Counted from the stretch's first letter, positions 1 to 7,050 are shown. The stretch: DNA of 7,050 nucleotides from Caldilinea sp. (GCA_026389955.1 JAPLGY010000464.1:1-7050), one strand, 5' to 3'. Numbers and translations are program-made. Notes: generated by a model not told the origin, from the letters alone.

Positions 1-44
1 AACTCGTTGATATGGTAACACAATCTGCTCAAGTGTGCAGTCCA

Positions 45-59
45 CAATCCGGCGGATTG
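45..59. repeat. 15-bp inverted repeat (6-bp arms, 3-nt centre)
   Basis: CAATCC (45-50), GGC, GGATTG (54-59) is a perfect inverted repeat. The shape fits a binding site for a dimeric regulator, but no promoter is evident beside it and the cognate gene may lie left of the window. Chance occurrence is possible. Confidence 0.35.
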
Positions 60-222
60 CGTCACATGAATTCGTGAATGTATCTGGGCCCACGTGTACT
101 ACCTCCTTATCCCCCGACTGCCCCCAACTTGAAGTACACCCGTACACTCGGTCTGCTTCGCGAGAGGAGCAGCTTTTGGGCGGCAACGCACAGGAAGCTC
201 GGTGCGCCCCCAGCTCCTGTTT

Positions 223-257
223 TGCCTGCATTCGGGGCACACGGAGATGTGCAGGCA
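223..257. repeat. 8-bp inverted repeat with 19-nt spacer
   Basis: TGCCTGCA (223-230) is the exact reverse complement of TGCAGGCA (250-257). As RNA this could fold into a stem with a 19-nt loop. No run of T follows on either strand, so it does not look like an intrinsic terminator. It could be the remnant of a terminator or a structured element of an upstream transcript. Function unknown. Confidence 0.35.
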
Positions 258-312
258 CAGAGAAGGTACCTCTCAACCCGCGCATACACTTTTCTGACAA
301 TCTACAAACTGT

Positions 313-358
313 TTGATAACAGCGCGCATGCGTTCTTCTAACGCGGCTTCGCTATAGT
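313..358 (+). promoter_or_regulatory. Candidate promoter region of hsp20
   Basis: TATAGT at 353-358 is the best -10-like hexamer before hsp20 and would start transcription near 365. No good -35 sits 16-18 bases upstream of it. TTGATA at 313-318 resembles a -35, but it lies 34 bases away and would have to pair with the poor hexamer TCTAAC at 337-342. Between them, GCGTT (330-334), loop CTTCT, AACGC (340-344) forms a small inverted repeat overlapping the -35/spacer region of the TATAGT promoter. That is where a repressor of a stress gene could bind. I found no CIRCE element and no sigma-32 consensus. Confidence 0.3.
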
Positions 359-382
359 AAAAAGCATCAAAGACAAACCGGC

Positions 383-413
383 GGGTCACACAGACCCCTA
401 CACAAAATCGGAG
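383..413 (+). promoter_or_regulatory. hsp20 leader hairpin and ribosome binding site
   Basis: GGGTC (383-387), ACACA loop, GACCC (393-397) forms a 5-bp GC-rich stem-loop in the presumed 5' leader. It is followed by GGAG (410-413), 7 bases before the hsp20 ATG, which supports that start. The stem does not include the GGAG, so a classical ROSE or fourU RNA thermometer that hides the ribosome binding site is not apparent. The hairpin might instead stabilise the message. Confidence 0.4.
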
Positions 414-420
414 AAACACA

Positions 421-867
421 ATGCGCAGCAACGCCTACCAGCAGATGGTTCGTGACTTTATGGTGATGGCCGACACACTCAACCGACGAGCAGCCTACGA
501 CTATGTCCGCAACGGCGGACACGCCGGGGCTCCTGAGCAGCCCACACGCCATCTTCCGATCGATGTCTACGCCACAGACGAGGCCTTCGTGGTCAACGCC
601 TATCTTCCTGGCGTCAGCCCGGAAAACGTCGAGATTGTCTTCGAGGAGGAAGCGCTGACGATTCGCGGTGGGTTTGCACCGCTGCCAGAAGAGGCCCGTC
701 TGATCCGGGGTGAACTTTTTCATGGCCGTTTCGAGCGCCGGGTCACCTTCCAGGTGCCGGTCGACGCCGACAACATTGCGGCGGACTACAACAACGGCCT
801 GCTGACCCTGCGGGTGCCCAAGGCAGAGGCGATCAAGCCCAAGCAGATCAAGGTGCAGGTGCGTTGA
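421..867 (+). CDS. hsp20: Small heat shock protein, Hsp20/alpha-crystallin family
   Basis: This is a 148-residue cytoplasmic ATP-independent chaperone that would hold unfolding proteins in a refoldable state for Hsp70/ClpB-type machines. Seen in sequence: a variable N-terminal arm (about 1-42), an alpha-crystallin domain (about 43-134) opening with HLPIDVYATDEAFVV and including the typical YLPGVSPENVEI segment, and the family hallmark NNGLLTLRVPK at 124-134 (the A-x-x-x-n-G-v-L type motif). A C-terminal tail with I-K-V at 143-145 fits the I-x-I/V motif that docks between subunits in oligomers. The length is normal for bacterial Hsp20. The ATG at 421 is supported by GGAG 7 bases upstream. The gene stands alone on its strand and converges with pepF across a strong stem-loop, so it is probably monocistronic. 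Family assignment is firm; heat induction is inferred from the family, not shown here. Confidence 0.95.
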   Translation: MRSNAYQQMVRDFMVMADTLNRRAAYDYVRNGGHAGAPEQPTRHLPIDVYATDEAFVVNAYLPGVSPENVEIVFEEEALTIRGGFAPLPEEARLIRGELFHGRFERRVTFQVPVDADNIAADYNNGLLTLRVPKAEAIKPKQIKVQVR

Positions 868-891
868 GCTGCGGCGGAGCGTGCACTGCAT

Positions 892-918
892 GGCAGGTGG
901 GGGCCTCCCCCACCTGCC
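892..918. terminator. 12-bp stem-loop between convergent hsp20 and pepF
   Basis: GGCAGGTGGGGG (892-903) and CCCCCACCTGCC (907-918) are perfect reverse complements around a 3-nt CCT loop. The stem starts 24 bases after the hsp20 stop and ends 15 bases before the pepF stop, the usual place for a shared bidirectional terminator. The U-tract is weak: on the + strand the stem is followed by CAATTTCG, and on the - strand no T-run follows. Termination may therefore rely on the very stable stem or on Rho, or the stem may mainly protect the 3' ends. Confidence 0.75.
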
Positions 919-933
919 CAATTTCGAAACCGG

Positions 934-2757
934 TCAGAGCAGCAGCTGTTCCAGCCGCTCGACATAGCCTGCCAGCACGGCAAACGCAGCGTCGACCGGC
1001 TCTGGCGAGCACAGGTCCACCCCTGCCTGCCGCAGCGCGTCGAGTGGGTAGCGGGAACCGCCCGCCCGCAGAAAATCCAGATAGCGATCCACAGCCCCTG
1101 GCTCCCCAGAAAGCACCCCTCGAGCCAACGCATGGGCGCCGGCAATCCCTGTAGCGTACTGATACACATAAAAATTGGCGTAAAGGTGGGTGGAGAACTG
1201 TGCCCAGGTATTGCCTGTTCGAGCCCGATCCACCACGAGCTCGGTGCCATAGCCTTCCACAAACAGATCGGCCATCAAGTCGTTGAGCACAGCGGCGGTC
1301 AGCGGTTCTCCCCGCTCGGCGCGTTCGTGCAGTTCGAGTTCAAAACGGGCCAGCGTCGGCATGAGGAAAAAATAGCGGTGGAAGTTGCTCATGGCTTCTT
1401 CGATCAGTGCGATCTGGAAGGCCCGTTCGGGTTGGGTACGCAAAAGATAGTCGCGCACCATGGCCTGGTTGAAATTGGAGGCGACCTCGGCCGCAAAGAG
1501 GGTGTAGCGGGCGTAGATGACAGGCTGGGCACGCCAGCTGTAAAAGGAATGCAGCGAATGGCCCAGCTCGTGTGCCAACGTGCTCATGCTGAAGAGGTCG
1601 TCGGTGTAGCTCATCATAATGAAGGGATGTGTGCCCGGTCCGCCGTAGGAGAAGGCGCCCAGCTGTTTTCCCTTGTTCGGGTAGACGTCGATCCAGCGTT
1701 CGGTGAGCGCGCCGCGGCGCAGCACATTCACATATTCTTCGCCCAGCGGCGCCAACCCAGCGCAGATCCAGTCGACCGCCTGTGTGTAGGGAACCTGGAG
1801 CGGGTCTGCGACCAGGGGGGCCTTGATGTCATATTCGCGCAGCGTATCGACCCCCAGCACCCGGCGTCGCAGCCGCCAGTAGCGGTGCCAGGTCGGCAGG
1901 TTGCGGCGAAACGTTGCGATCAGATTGTGAAAAACGGCTGCCGGGATGTTGGGCGGGGTCAGCGCTGCCTCCAGCGAGGAGGTGTAGCGGCGTGCCCGGG
2001 CCAGAAAGACATCTTGTTTGACTCCAGCCGCCAGCGCGTTGGCCAGCGTGTTGTGGACGGCGATGTGTGCATCGGCGTAGCTCTCCCACGCCGTCCGTCG
2101 CACAGTGCGGTCGGTGTGGGTCAGCAGCGGGCCCAGCGTGCCGTGCGTGACCTCGCGGCGCTCGCTGCCCTCTTCGTTGTGGGCCATGGCAAAGGTCAGC
2201 TCGCTGTTGGTCAGGATGCCGTGGGTGTTTGCGGCGGTCTCGAAGGGGTCTTCGACCTGGCCGAGCAACTCTTCCACCTCCGCCGAACGCACATGTGGGG
2301 AGACCCGCTCCAGGTTGTCCAGATAGTGGCCATAGCGTGCCAGGCGGGGGTGGTTTTGCTGCCAGAGACGCAGCGTGTCCAGCCCGATCGCCATCAGCTC
2401 GGGCTCGGCAAAGGCGGTGGCAGCCTGCACGGTGGCCGCCAGGGTTGTCGCCTGCGCCTTGCGCGCTGCCGCTGCCGGGTTGTGGGTGTCGGTGCTGTAG
2501 TCAAGCACGGCATACATCACCACCTGCTGCATCTCCTTGAGGAGCGCCTGCCAATGCTCGAGCCAGTCGGCCAGCTTTTCTGCGTCCTCGCCAAGGTGCC
2601 CCTGGAAGCGTCGGGTCTCTGTGAGGCGCGCGTTCACCCCGGCCAGGCTGGCTTCCCAGCTGGCCGGGGTCGGGAAGATGCTGGCCAGATCCCAGGTGAA
2701 TTCGACCGGAATTTCGGCACGGGTCGGAAGAGTGGTTGTCGTCATACGGATGTCCAT
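934..2757 (-). CDS. pepF: Oligoendopeptidase F (M3B family zinc metallopeptidase)
   Basis: This 607-residue soluble zinc peptidase cleaves short peptides inside the cell and fits PepF of family M3B in length. The zinc motif HELGH is at residues 396-400, within [13 protein letters not shown]. The third ligand is the Glu at 424 in [10 protein letters not shown]. Upstream, [17 protein letters not shown] (357-373) followed by [12 protein letters not shown] is the typical PepF lead-in. The C-terminal block with His524 and Tyr526 before [10 protein letters not shown] (528-537) supplies the family's substrate-binding His/Tyr region. [22 protein letters not shown] (561-582) is the standard PepF ending. 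No signal peptide or membrane segment is seen. One small departure is NFNQ where many PepF proteins have FNE (from memory). The start is uncertain: neither the ATG at 2757 nor the one at 2745 (M5) has a good ribosome binding site, though GGA lies 8 bases before the second. The gene follows a small membrane protein gene after 36 bases and is probably co-transcribed with it. Confidence 0.96.
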   Translation of the reverse strand: MDIRMTTTTLPTRAEIPVEFTWDLASIFPTPASWEASLAGVNARLTETRRFQGHLGEDAEKLADWLEHWQALLKEMQQVVMYAVLDYSTDTHNPAAAARKAQATTLAATVQAATAFAEPELMAIGLDTLRLWQQNHPRLARYGHYLDNLERVSPHVRSAEVEELLGQVEDPFETAANTHGILTNSELTFAMAHNEEGSERREVTHGTLGPLLTHTDRTVRRTAWESYADAHIAVHNTLANALAAGVKQDVFLARARRYTSSLEAALTPPNIPAAVFHNLIATFRRNLPTWHRYWRLRRRVLGVDTLREYDIKAPLVADPLQVPYTQAVDWICAGLAPLGEEYVNVLRRGALTERWIDVYPNKGKQLGAFSYGGPGTHPFIMMSYTDDLFSMSTLAHELGHSLHSFYSWRAQPVIYARYTLFAAEVASNFNQAMVRDYLLRTQPERAFQIALIEEAMSNFHRYFFLMPTLARFELELHERAERGEPLTAAVLNDLMADLFVEGYGTELVVDRARTGNTWAQFSTHLYANFYVYQYATGIAGAHALARGVLSGEPGAVDRYLDFLRAGGSRYPLDALRQAGVDLCSPEPVDAAFAVLAGYVERLEQLLL

Positions 2758-2793
2758 TCTGATATGCGGCGGAAAAATGCAGATGGGGTCTGG

Positions 2794-3144
2794 TCACCGT
2801 TGCTGGCCATCGAGCCAGAGCAAGACAATCAGGGCCACCTCAGCCACTTTGTCGACATACGCCAGCGGCGAACGTGTCCCGATCAACAGCCAGGCGATCA
2901 CAGTGACGGCGGTGTAGGCGATCAGCACCCAGCGTACAGCGGCGCGGGAGGGGGTCAGGGACGCCATCGGAACAGAGAAGAGGAAAAGCAAGACCAGATA
3001 GCCCAGGCCGTTGAGCAAAAAGATCAGGCCGCCTGAATCCAGAAACCCGAGGCTCAGCCAGATATGGATCGCTGCGGTCAAGACGGTGAGTACGACCACT
3101 CCCCCCTGCAACAGGCCAGAGATACGATTCGTCGTTGGGTTCAT
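2794..3144 (-). CDS. Small four-helix integral membrane protein, function unknown
   Basis: I do not recognise a named family for this 116-residue protein. It is almost entirely hydrophobic, with four likely membrane helices at about 13-33, 39-60, 69-89 and 96-112. Short loops join them, including TPSRAAVR (64-71) and GTRSPLAYVDK (89-99), and the tail is a short polar DGQQR. A His-Ile-Trp (26-28) and an Asp (36) near the end of helix 1 are the notable polar residues. There is no cleavable signal peptide and no cysteine. The start is well supported: AGGAAG lies just upstream on the minus strand (3157-3152), 7 bases from the ATG. The pepF start follows 36 bases after the stop on the same strand, so the two genes probably share a promoter. 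That adjacency could be incidental; a role in peptide transport or membrane-linked proteolysis would be speculation. Confidence 0.8.
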   Translation of the reverse strand: MNPTTNRISGLLQGGVVVLTVLTAAIHIWLSLGFLDSGGLIFLLNGLGYLVLLFLFSVPMASLTPSRAAVRWVLIAYTAVTVIAWLLIGTRSPLAYVDKVAEVALIVLLWLDGQQR

Positions 3145-3199
3145 CTAGTCTCTTCCTTTGCGTTGTTTCAGCAGGTCTTTTTCCACGGTCTTTCATTTT

Positions 3200-3228
3200 A
3201 TTGTACACCCAGCCTCCATGCAAACCGG
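3200..3228 (-). promoter_or_regulatory. Candidate promoter for the membrane protein-pepF transcript
   Basis: Read on the minus strand, TACAAT (3205-3200) is a good -10 hexamer that would start transcription near 3193, giving a leader of about 49 bases before the ATG at 3144. The -35 position 17 bases upstream (3228-3223) reads CCGGTT, a poor match, so activity may depend on an activator. An inverted repeat at 3229-3243 lies immediately upstream. Confidence 0.35.
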
Positions 3229-3243
3229 ATCGGAGGGTCCGAT
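3229..3243. repeat. 15-bp inverted repeat in the divergent promoter region
   Basis: ATCGGA (3229-3234), GGG, TCCGAT (3238-3243) is a perfect inverted repeat with 6-bp arms. It sits between the two candidate divergent promoters, at about -36 to -50 from the leftward start and about -67 to -81 from the rightward one. That placement suits an operator or activator site, but the regulator is not in the window. Confidence 0.4.
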
Positions 3244-3273
3244 TGGGACGGTTTTCTCCAGCCTGTTGTCAAG

Positions 3274-3303
3274 TTGAACGGTTGTGGTTCTCTGGCGTAG
3301 ACT
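3274..3303 (+). promoter_or_regulatory. Candidate promoter for the ABC permease-S4 operon
   Basis: TTGAAC (3274-3279) and TAGACT (3298-3303), 18 bases apart, each match 4 of 6 bases of the housekeeping consensus. TTGTCA at 3266-3271 is an alternative -35 but too far from this -10. Transcription would start near 3310, leaving a leader of about 72 bases that contains a stem-loop. Confidence 0.4.
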
Positions 3304-3315
3304 ATGCAGCGGAGG

Positions 3316-3331
3316 GTTGTTGGACAACAAC
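3316..3331 (+). repeat. Leader stem-loop upstream of the ABC permease
   Basis: GTTGTT (3316-3321), loop GGAC, AACAAC (3326-3331) is a perfect 6-bp hairpin a few bases after the predicted transcription start. A 5' hairpin can stabilise an mRNA, and the DNA could equally be an operator just downstream of the promoter. The stem is AT-rich and would be weak in a thermophile. Confidence 0.35.
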
Positions 3332-3381
3332 GGCTGCCATGCGCTGTGGCGGTCTGCTGGCTGAAAAGAACAGGAGATGCG

Positions 3382-4191
3382 ATGCACCAAGGAAGCGAAA
3401 CGGCGCTCCCGGCGACCTCGTCGGCTGGGGAGTTGTGGCGGGGCAGTTGGGTAATTTTTACCAAACACATGCACAAATTTGTCCGGAACGGCCAGGAAGT
3501 GGGGGGCACGTTGGCTGCTCCCCTGTTGTTGGCAGCCACCTTTGGTCTGGGAATGGAGCGGCTGGTCATGCCCGATGCGATCGCTGGCCTGACCTACCCC
3601 TCCTTTCTCTTGCCGGGCATCGTTGCGTTTACGGCGCTCAGCGGTGCGATCAACGCGGGCATGACGATTCTGGAGGAGAAGATCAAGGGTCTGTTGAAGG
3701 AATACATGGTGGCTCCGATCCCGCGTGTGAGCATTCTGCTGGCGGCCACGGGCAGCGGGCTGGTCAAGACGCTGGTGCAGTCTCTGCTGATGGTGCTGGC
3801 CGCCATGCTTTTTGGCGCTCGCCTGCAGACGTCGCCGCTCGGGGTGGTCATCGCCCTGCTGGTGCTTTCTGCCTACGTCGTTGCTGGGGTCGGTTTTGCG
3901 AATGCCATGGCGCTGCGCAGCCGGTCGATCGGCGGTTATCATATCGTGCTTTTTTTGGTCAACATCCCCCTGCTTTTTCTGAGCTCGGCGCTCTATCCAT
4001 TGGAGACCCTGCCGGCCTGGATGTGGGGAATCGCCCTGTGCAATCCGACCACCTATGCGGTGGAAGGGATGCGGGCAGCGTTGTTGGGCCGCAGCGAGAT
4101 CCCGCTCTGGGTCTGTCTGGCTTTTCTTGGCGGGGCGGCGTGGTTCTTTACTGGGTGGAGTGCGCGGACATTCCGGCACAAGGCGGCCTGA
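3382..4191 (+). CDS. ABC-2 type transporter permease (DrrB/NodJ-like)
   Basis: This 269-residue inner-membrane protein is the channel subunit of an ABC-2 type exporter. About six hydrophobic segments are visible, at roughly 42-58, 73-93, 117-145, 152-178, 185-207 and 240-259. The segment EEKIKGLLKEYMVAPIPR (98-115) matches the conserved cytoplasmic stretch (E-x-x-x-G-x-x-x-x-x-x-x-x-P-I) that contacts the ATPase in this family. FLSSALYPLETLPAWM (199-214) followed by NPTTYAVEGMR (221-231) is the family's C-terminal signature. I chose the ATG at 3382 because AGGAG (3372-3376) lies 5 bases before it; the in-frame ATG at 3304 would fall ahead of the predicted transcription start and adds 26 residues unlike the family. 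No ATP-binding subunit is encoded anywhere in the window, so the partner must be elsewhere and the substrate cannot be named. The stop codon directly abuts the next gene, pointing to translational coupling. Confidence 0.93.
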   Translation: MHQGSETALPATSSAGELWRGSWVIFTKHMHKFVRNGQEVGGTLAAPLLLAATFGLGMERLVMPDAIAGLTYPSFLLPGIVAFTALSGAINAGMTILEEKIKGLLKEYMVAPIPRVSILLAATGSGLVKTLVQSLLMVLAAMLFGARLQTSPLGVVIALLVLSAYVVAGVGFANAMALRSRSIGGYHIVLFLVNIPLLFLSSALYPLETLPAWMWGIALCNPTTYAVEGMRAALLGRSEIPLWVCLAFLGGAAWFFTGWSARTFRHKAA

Positions 4192-4401
4192 ATGGAAGAG
4201 ACCATCAAGCTCGAACAATTTCTCAAGCTGGCTCGTGTTGTGGGGAGCGGCGGCCAGGCCAAACAGCGGATTCAGGGGGGGGAGGTGCGGGTCAACGGAC
4301 AGGTTGAAACTCGCCGGGGCCGCCAGCTGCGTCCTGGGGACCAGGTCGAGGTGGACGGAGAACTGCTGGTCGTGATGAGCGACCAGGAGCCGCCTGGGTA
4401 A
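4192..4401 (+). CDS. Small S4-domain RNA-binding protein (YaaA/YbcJ-like)
   Basis: The 69-residue protein is essentially one S4 domain. IKLEQFLKLARVVGSGGQAKQRIQGGEVRVNG (5-36) is the helix-loop-helix RNA-binding core, with the usual SGGQAK-x-x-I-x-x-G-x-V-x-VNG pattern. RRGRQLRPGDQVEVDG (41-56) is the following beta section. Free-standing S4 proteins of this size (YaaA and YbcJ families) are thought to bind structured RNA, probably ribosomal, but the exact role is not known to me. The ATG follows the permease TGA with no gap. AAGGCGG (4180-4186), one mismatch from the ideal ribosome binding sequence, lies 5 bases before it inside the permease gene. The gene is therefore almost certainly co-transcribed with the permease, an unexpected partner. 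Family assignment is confident; function is not established. Confidence 0.9.
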   Translation: MEETIKLEQFLKLARVVGSGGQAKQRIQGGEVRVNGQVETRRGRQLRPGDQVEVDGELLVVMSDQEPPG

Positions 4402-4448
4402 AGCCAGCCTCCACTTTTTCACGGTCTTGCCCTACCTGTACTCTGCTG

Positions 4449-4457
4449 TGGTAGAAT
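4449..4457 (+). promoter_or_regulatory. Extended -10 promoter of the DUF1385 gene
   Basis: TGGTAGAAT (4449-4457) fits an extended -10 element (TG-n-TAnnnT, hexamer TAGAAT). TTGCCC at 4427-4432 is a weak -35 at a 19-base spacing. A start 7 bases beyond the hexamer falls at about 4464, next to the ATG at 4465, so the transcript may have no leader. Confidence 0.5.
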
Positions 4458-4464
4458 AGTGGCT

Positions 4465-5474
<1,010 letters not shown>

Positions 5475-5478
<4 letters not shown>

Positions 5479-5501
5479 TATGATTAGAAAAAATTTACAA
5501 T
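5475..5501 (+). promoter_or_regulatory. Candidate promoter of the aconitase gene
   Basis: TTGATA (5475-5480) and TACAAT (5496-5501) each match 5 of 6 consensus bases, but the 15-base spacer is short. TATGAT at 5479-5484 is an alternative -10 without a good -35. The AT-rich patch 5475-5503 stands out from its GC-rich surroundings and overlaps the DUF1385 stop codon. Transcription would leave a leader of roughly 70-75 bases. Confidence 0.4.
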
Positions 5502-5523
5502 TCTCTGGGTCGGTTGTGAATCG

Positions 5524-5547
5524 GTGTCGCTGACGGGACACTGCGAC
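5524..5547 (+). repeat. Overlapping alternative stems in the aconitase leader
   Basis: GTGTC (5524-5528) can pair with GACAC (5537-5541), while GTCGC (5526-5530) can pair with GCGAC (5543-5547). The two 5-bp stems share bases and exclude each other. Both lie about 20-30 bases before the ribosome binding site AAAGGGG (5568-5574). Short stems like these arise by chance often. Confidence 0.25.
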
Positions 5548-5580
5548 TGACTTTGGAGCGGTGAATGAAAGGGGCTGCTG

Positions 5581-7050
5581 ATGGCTGCGCAGGATTATTT
5601 TGGTGCCAGGGATACTTTTGAGACAGGCAGCGGCCAGGCTGTCCTGTATCGTCTAGCTGCCCTGGAGCGGCGGGGCTTTTCGATCCGTCGGCTGCCGTTT
5701 TCGATCCGTGTTCTGCTCGAAGCTGCGCTGCGTCAGGCAGACGGCTTTGAAATCACCCCAGAGGCGGTCGAGACGATTGCGGGCTGGGGACCTGCGACGG
5801 CGGGCAAGGTGGAGATCCCCTTCAAACCGGCGCGTGTGATCCTGCAGGACTTCACCGGCGTTCCCAGCATCGTCGATCTGGCGGCACTGCGCAGTGCCAT
5901 GGCCCGCATGGGGGGGGACCCCAAGAAGGTCAACCCGCTGGTGCCGGTCGACCTGGTCGTCGACCACTCGGTGCAGGTGGACCAGTTTGGCAGCGTGCTG
6001 GCGTTTGCCTACAACGCCCAACTTGAATTCGAGCGCAACCGTGAACGGTATGAATTTTTGAAGTGGGGCCAGGAGGCCTTCGACAATTTTCGTGTCGTCC
6101 CCCCCGCCACTGGGATCGTCCATCAGGTCAATCTGGAGTACCTGGCCAGCGTGGTGCTCACCCACGCCGAAGGGGGGGTGGCCTACCCGGACTCGCTGGT
6201 GGGCACCGACAGCCATACGACGATGATCAACGGGCTGGGGGTGCTCGGCTGGGGTGTGGGCGGCATCGAAGCTGAGGCCGTCATGCTTGGCCAGCCGATC
6301 TACATGTTGATGCCCGAGGTGGTCGGCTTCAAGCTGACCGGCGAGCTGCTGGAGGGAACGACCGCGACCGATCTGGTGCTGCGTGTCACCGAGCTGTTGC
6401 GCAAAAAAGGGGTGGTCGGCAAGTTTGTCGAGTTTTATGGGCCGGGCATGAGCCGGCTGAGCCTGGCCGACCGCGCCACGATCGCCAACATGGCCCCCGA
6501 ATATGGGGCCACGACCGGCTTCTTTCCGGTCGACGAAGAGACGCTGCGGTACCTGGCCAGCACCGGACGCAGCCCGGAGCTGGTCGAACGGGTGGCCCGC
6601 TACTGCAAGGAGCAGGGGCTCTTCCACACGGCGGAGACGCCTGACCCGGAGTTTTCCGACTTTCTCGAGCTCGACATGGGCACAGTCAAACCGGCGCTGG
6701 CAGGCCCCAAACGTCCCCAGGACCGCATCGACCTGGACAAGATGAAGCAGAGCTGGCGTGCGGCGCTGACCGCACCGATTGGCCCGCGCGGGTATGCGCT
6801 GGAAGAACGCGAGTTGGAGAGACAGGTTCCGGTGCATTTTGCCGGCCGCGAGTTTGCGCTCAAACATGGCGACGTGGTGATCGCAGCGATCACCTCCTGC
6901 ACCAACACCAGCAACCCCAGCGTCATGGTCGGGGCCGGGCTGCTGGCCAAGAAGGCGGTCGAGCGCGGGCTGGATGTCAAACCGTGGGTCAAGTCCAGCA
7001 TGGCCCCTGGTTCGCAGGTGGTCACCCGCTACCTCGACGCGGCCGGGCTG
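5581..7050 (+). CDS. acnA: Aconitate hydratase, AcnA type (5' part, cut by window edge)
   Basis: The frame is open for 490 codons to the edge of the window, about half of a normal AcnA of roughly 900 residues. Aconitase isomerises citrate to isocitrate through cis-aconitate in the TCA cycle, in the cytoplasm, using a [4Fe-4S] cluster. The AcnA/IRP1 class is shown by [19 protein letters not shown] (about 83-101), DHS at 128-130, [21 protein letters not shown] (208-228) with catalytic-region Asp-Ser-His at 210-212, and the stretch around [21 protein letters not shown]. The first cluster cysteine is Cys440 in [10 protein letters not shown]; the other two expected cysteines and the swivelling fourth domain lie beyond the window. 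The ATG at 5581 is supported by AAAGGGG 6 bases upstream and begins the usual AcnA N terminus; the ATG at 5564 is in another frame and soon stops. No frameshift or lesion is seen. It has its own probable promoter, 102 bases after the DUF1385 stop. Confidence 0.97.
   Translation, partial: MAAQDYFGARDTFETGSGQAVLYRLAALERRGFSIRRLPFSIRVLLEAALRQADGFEITPEAVETIAGWGPATAGKVEIPFKPARVILQDFTGVPSIVDLAALRSAMARMGGDPKKVNPLVPVDLVVDHSVQVDQFGSVLAFAYNAQLEFERNRERYEFLKWGQEAFDNFRVVPPATGIVHQVNLEYLASVVLTHAEGGVAYPDSLVGTDSHTTMINGLGVLGWGVGGIEAEAVMLGQPIYMLMPEVVGFKLTGELLEGTTATDLVLRVTELLRKKGVVGKFVEFYGPGMSRLSLADRATIANMAPEYGATTGFFPVDEETLRYLASTGRSPELVERVARYCKEQGLFHTAETPDPEFSDFLELDMGTVKPALAGPKRPQDRIDLDKMKQSWRAALTAPIGPRGYALEERELERQVPVHFAGREFALKHGDVVIAAITSCTNTSNPSVMVGAGLLAKKAVERGLDVKPWVKSSMAPGSQVVTRYLDAAGL

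Larger units (their letters stand above)
1..312. other. Non-coding stretch with no recognisable gene
   Basis: I see no credible gene here. Open frames exist on both strands (a 93-codon + frame from 35 and a 60-codon - frame at 289-107), but their translations are rich in Cys, Arg and Ser, match no family I recognise and have no ribosome binding site. Base composition is closer to even than in the genes to the right. The stretch contains several short inverted repeats (listed separately) and a short direct repeat, GTACAC at 134-139 and again at 142-147. It is probably the intergenic region upstream of hsp20, and the neighbouring gene to the left lies outside the window. Confidence 0.6.

Noticed and set aside
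128..133. CTTGAA resembling the -35 of a heat-shock sigma-32 promoter
   Set aside because: No CCCCAT-like -10 follows at the required distance, and the site is nearly 300 bases from the hsp20 start.
35..316. A 93-codon + strand frame in the left region
   Set aside because: No ribosome binding site and no family similarity; composition is unlike the real proteins in the window. A second overlapping frame (78-341) is equally open, so openness here means little.
1132..3036. A 634-codon open frame on the + strand, opposite pepF and longer than it
   Set aside because: Its translation is a low-information run of Gly, Val, Gln, His and Arg with no family resemblance, while the opposite strand gives a complete PepF with all catalytic motifs. 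Codon bias in GC-rich genes commonly keeps an antisense frame open.
3135..4307. A 390-codon + strand frame overlapping the permease in another frame
   Set aside because: Gly/Cys/Arg-rich and without membrane segments or motifs; the permease frame carries the family signatures and a ribosome binding site.
4383..4419. Possible terminator after the S4 gene (CTGG 4394-4397 with CCAG 4404-4407, then a T5 run at 4414-4418)
   Set aside because: The stem is only 4 bp, overlaps the stop codon, and is separated from the T-run by several bases. Too weak to call.
3193..4422. A 409-codon open frame on the - strand across the permease and S4 genes
   Set aside because: The product is a highly charged Arg/Gln/His-rich sequence without domains, typical of an antisense shadow; it also spans two well-supported genes and their promoter region.
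5653..6867. A 404-codon open frame on the - strand opposite aconitase
   Set aside because: Same pattern of His/Arg/Gln-rich composition with no recognisable motif, while the + strand encodes an intact aconitase N-terminal half.

Overview
The window looks like ordinary chromosomal DNA from a moderately GC-rich bacterium (about 60% GC by eye in the genes, visibly lower in the first 420 bases). A Chloroflexota (Anaerolineae/Caldilineae-like) source is my best guess. It rests on the mix of a PepF-type M3 oligoendopeptidase, a DUF1385 (YqhQ-type) membrane protein, an AcnA-type aconitase and a small S4-domain protein. This is inference from gene content and protein style, not a database match. I saw no RNA genes, CRISPR array, insertion sequence, phage gene or defence gene.

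Layout: bases 1-420 hold no convincing gene, only short inverted repeats and a probable promoter and leader for the first gene. A small heat shock protein (Hsp20, 421-867, +) follows. It converges on an oligoendopeptidase F gene (934-2757, -), and a 12-bp perfect stem-loop lies between the two stops. Upstream of pepF on the same strand is a four-helix membrane protein of unknown function (2794-3144, -); the two probably form one transcript. A divergent intergenic region (3145-3381) carries a candidate promoter for each direction, with a 15-bp inverted repeat between them.

To the right every gene is on the + strand. An ABC-2 type transporter permease (3382-4191) has no ATPase beside it. A 69-residue S4-domain RNA-binding protein (4192-4401) starts on the base after the permease stop. 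A DUF1385 membrane protein (4465-5478) has an extended -10 promoter placed so that its mRNA may be leaderless. The N-terminal 490 residues of aconitase (5581-7050) run off the right edge.

The genes do not form one pathway: they cover protein quality control (Hsp20), peptide turnover (PepF), membrane export (permease), RNA binding (S4) and the TCA cycle (aconitase). I found no strong evidence for a previously undescribed system. The points most worth a second look are the possible leaderless DUF1385 transcript, the permease without an ATPase fused end to end with an S4 gene, the unknown membrane protein paired with pepF, and the inverted repeat in the divergent promoter region.
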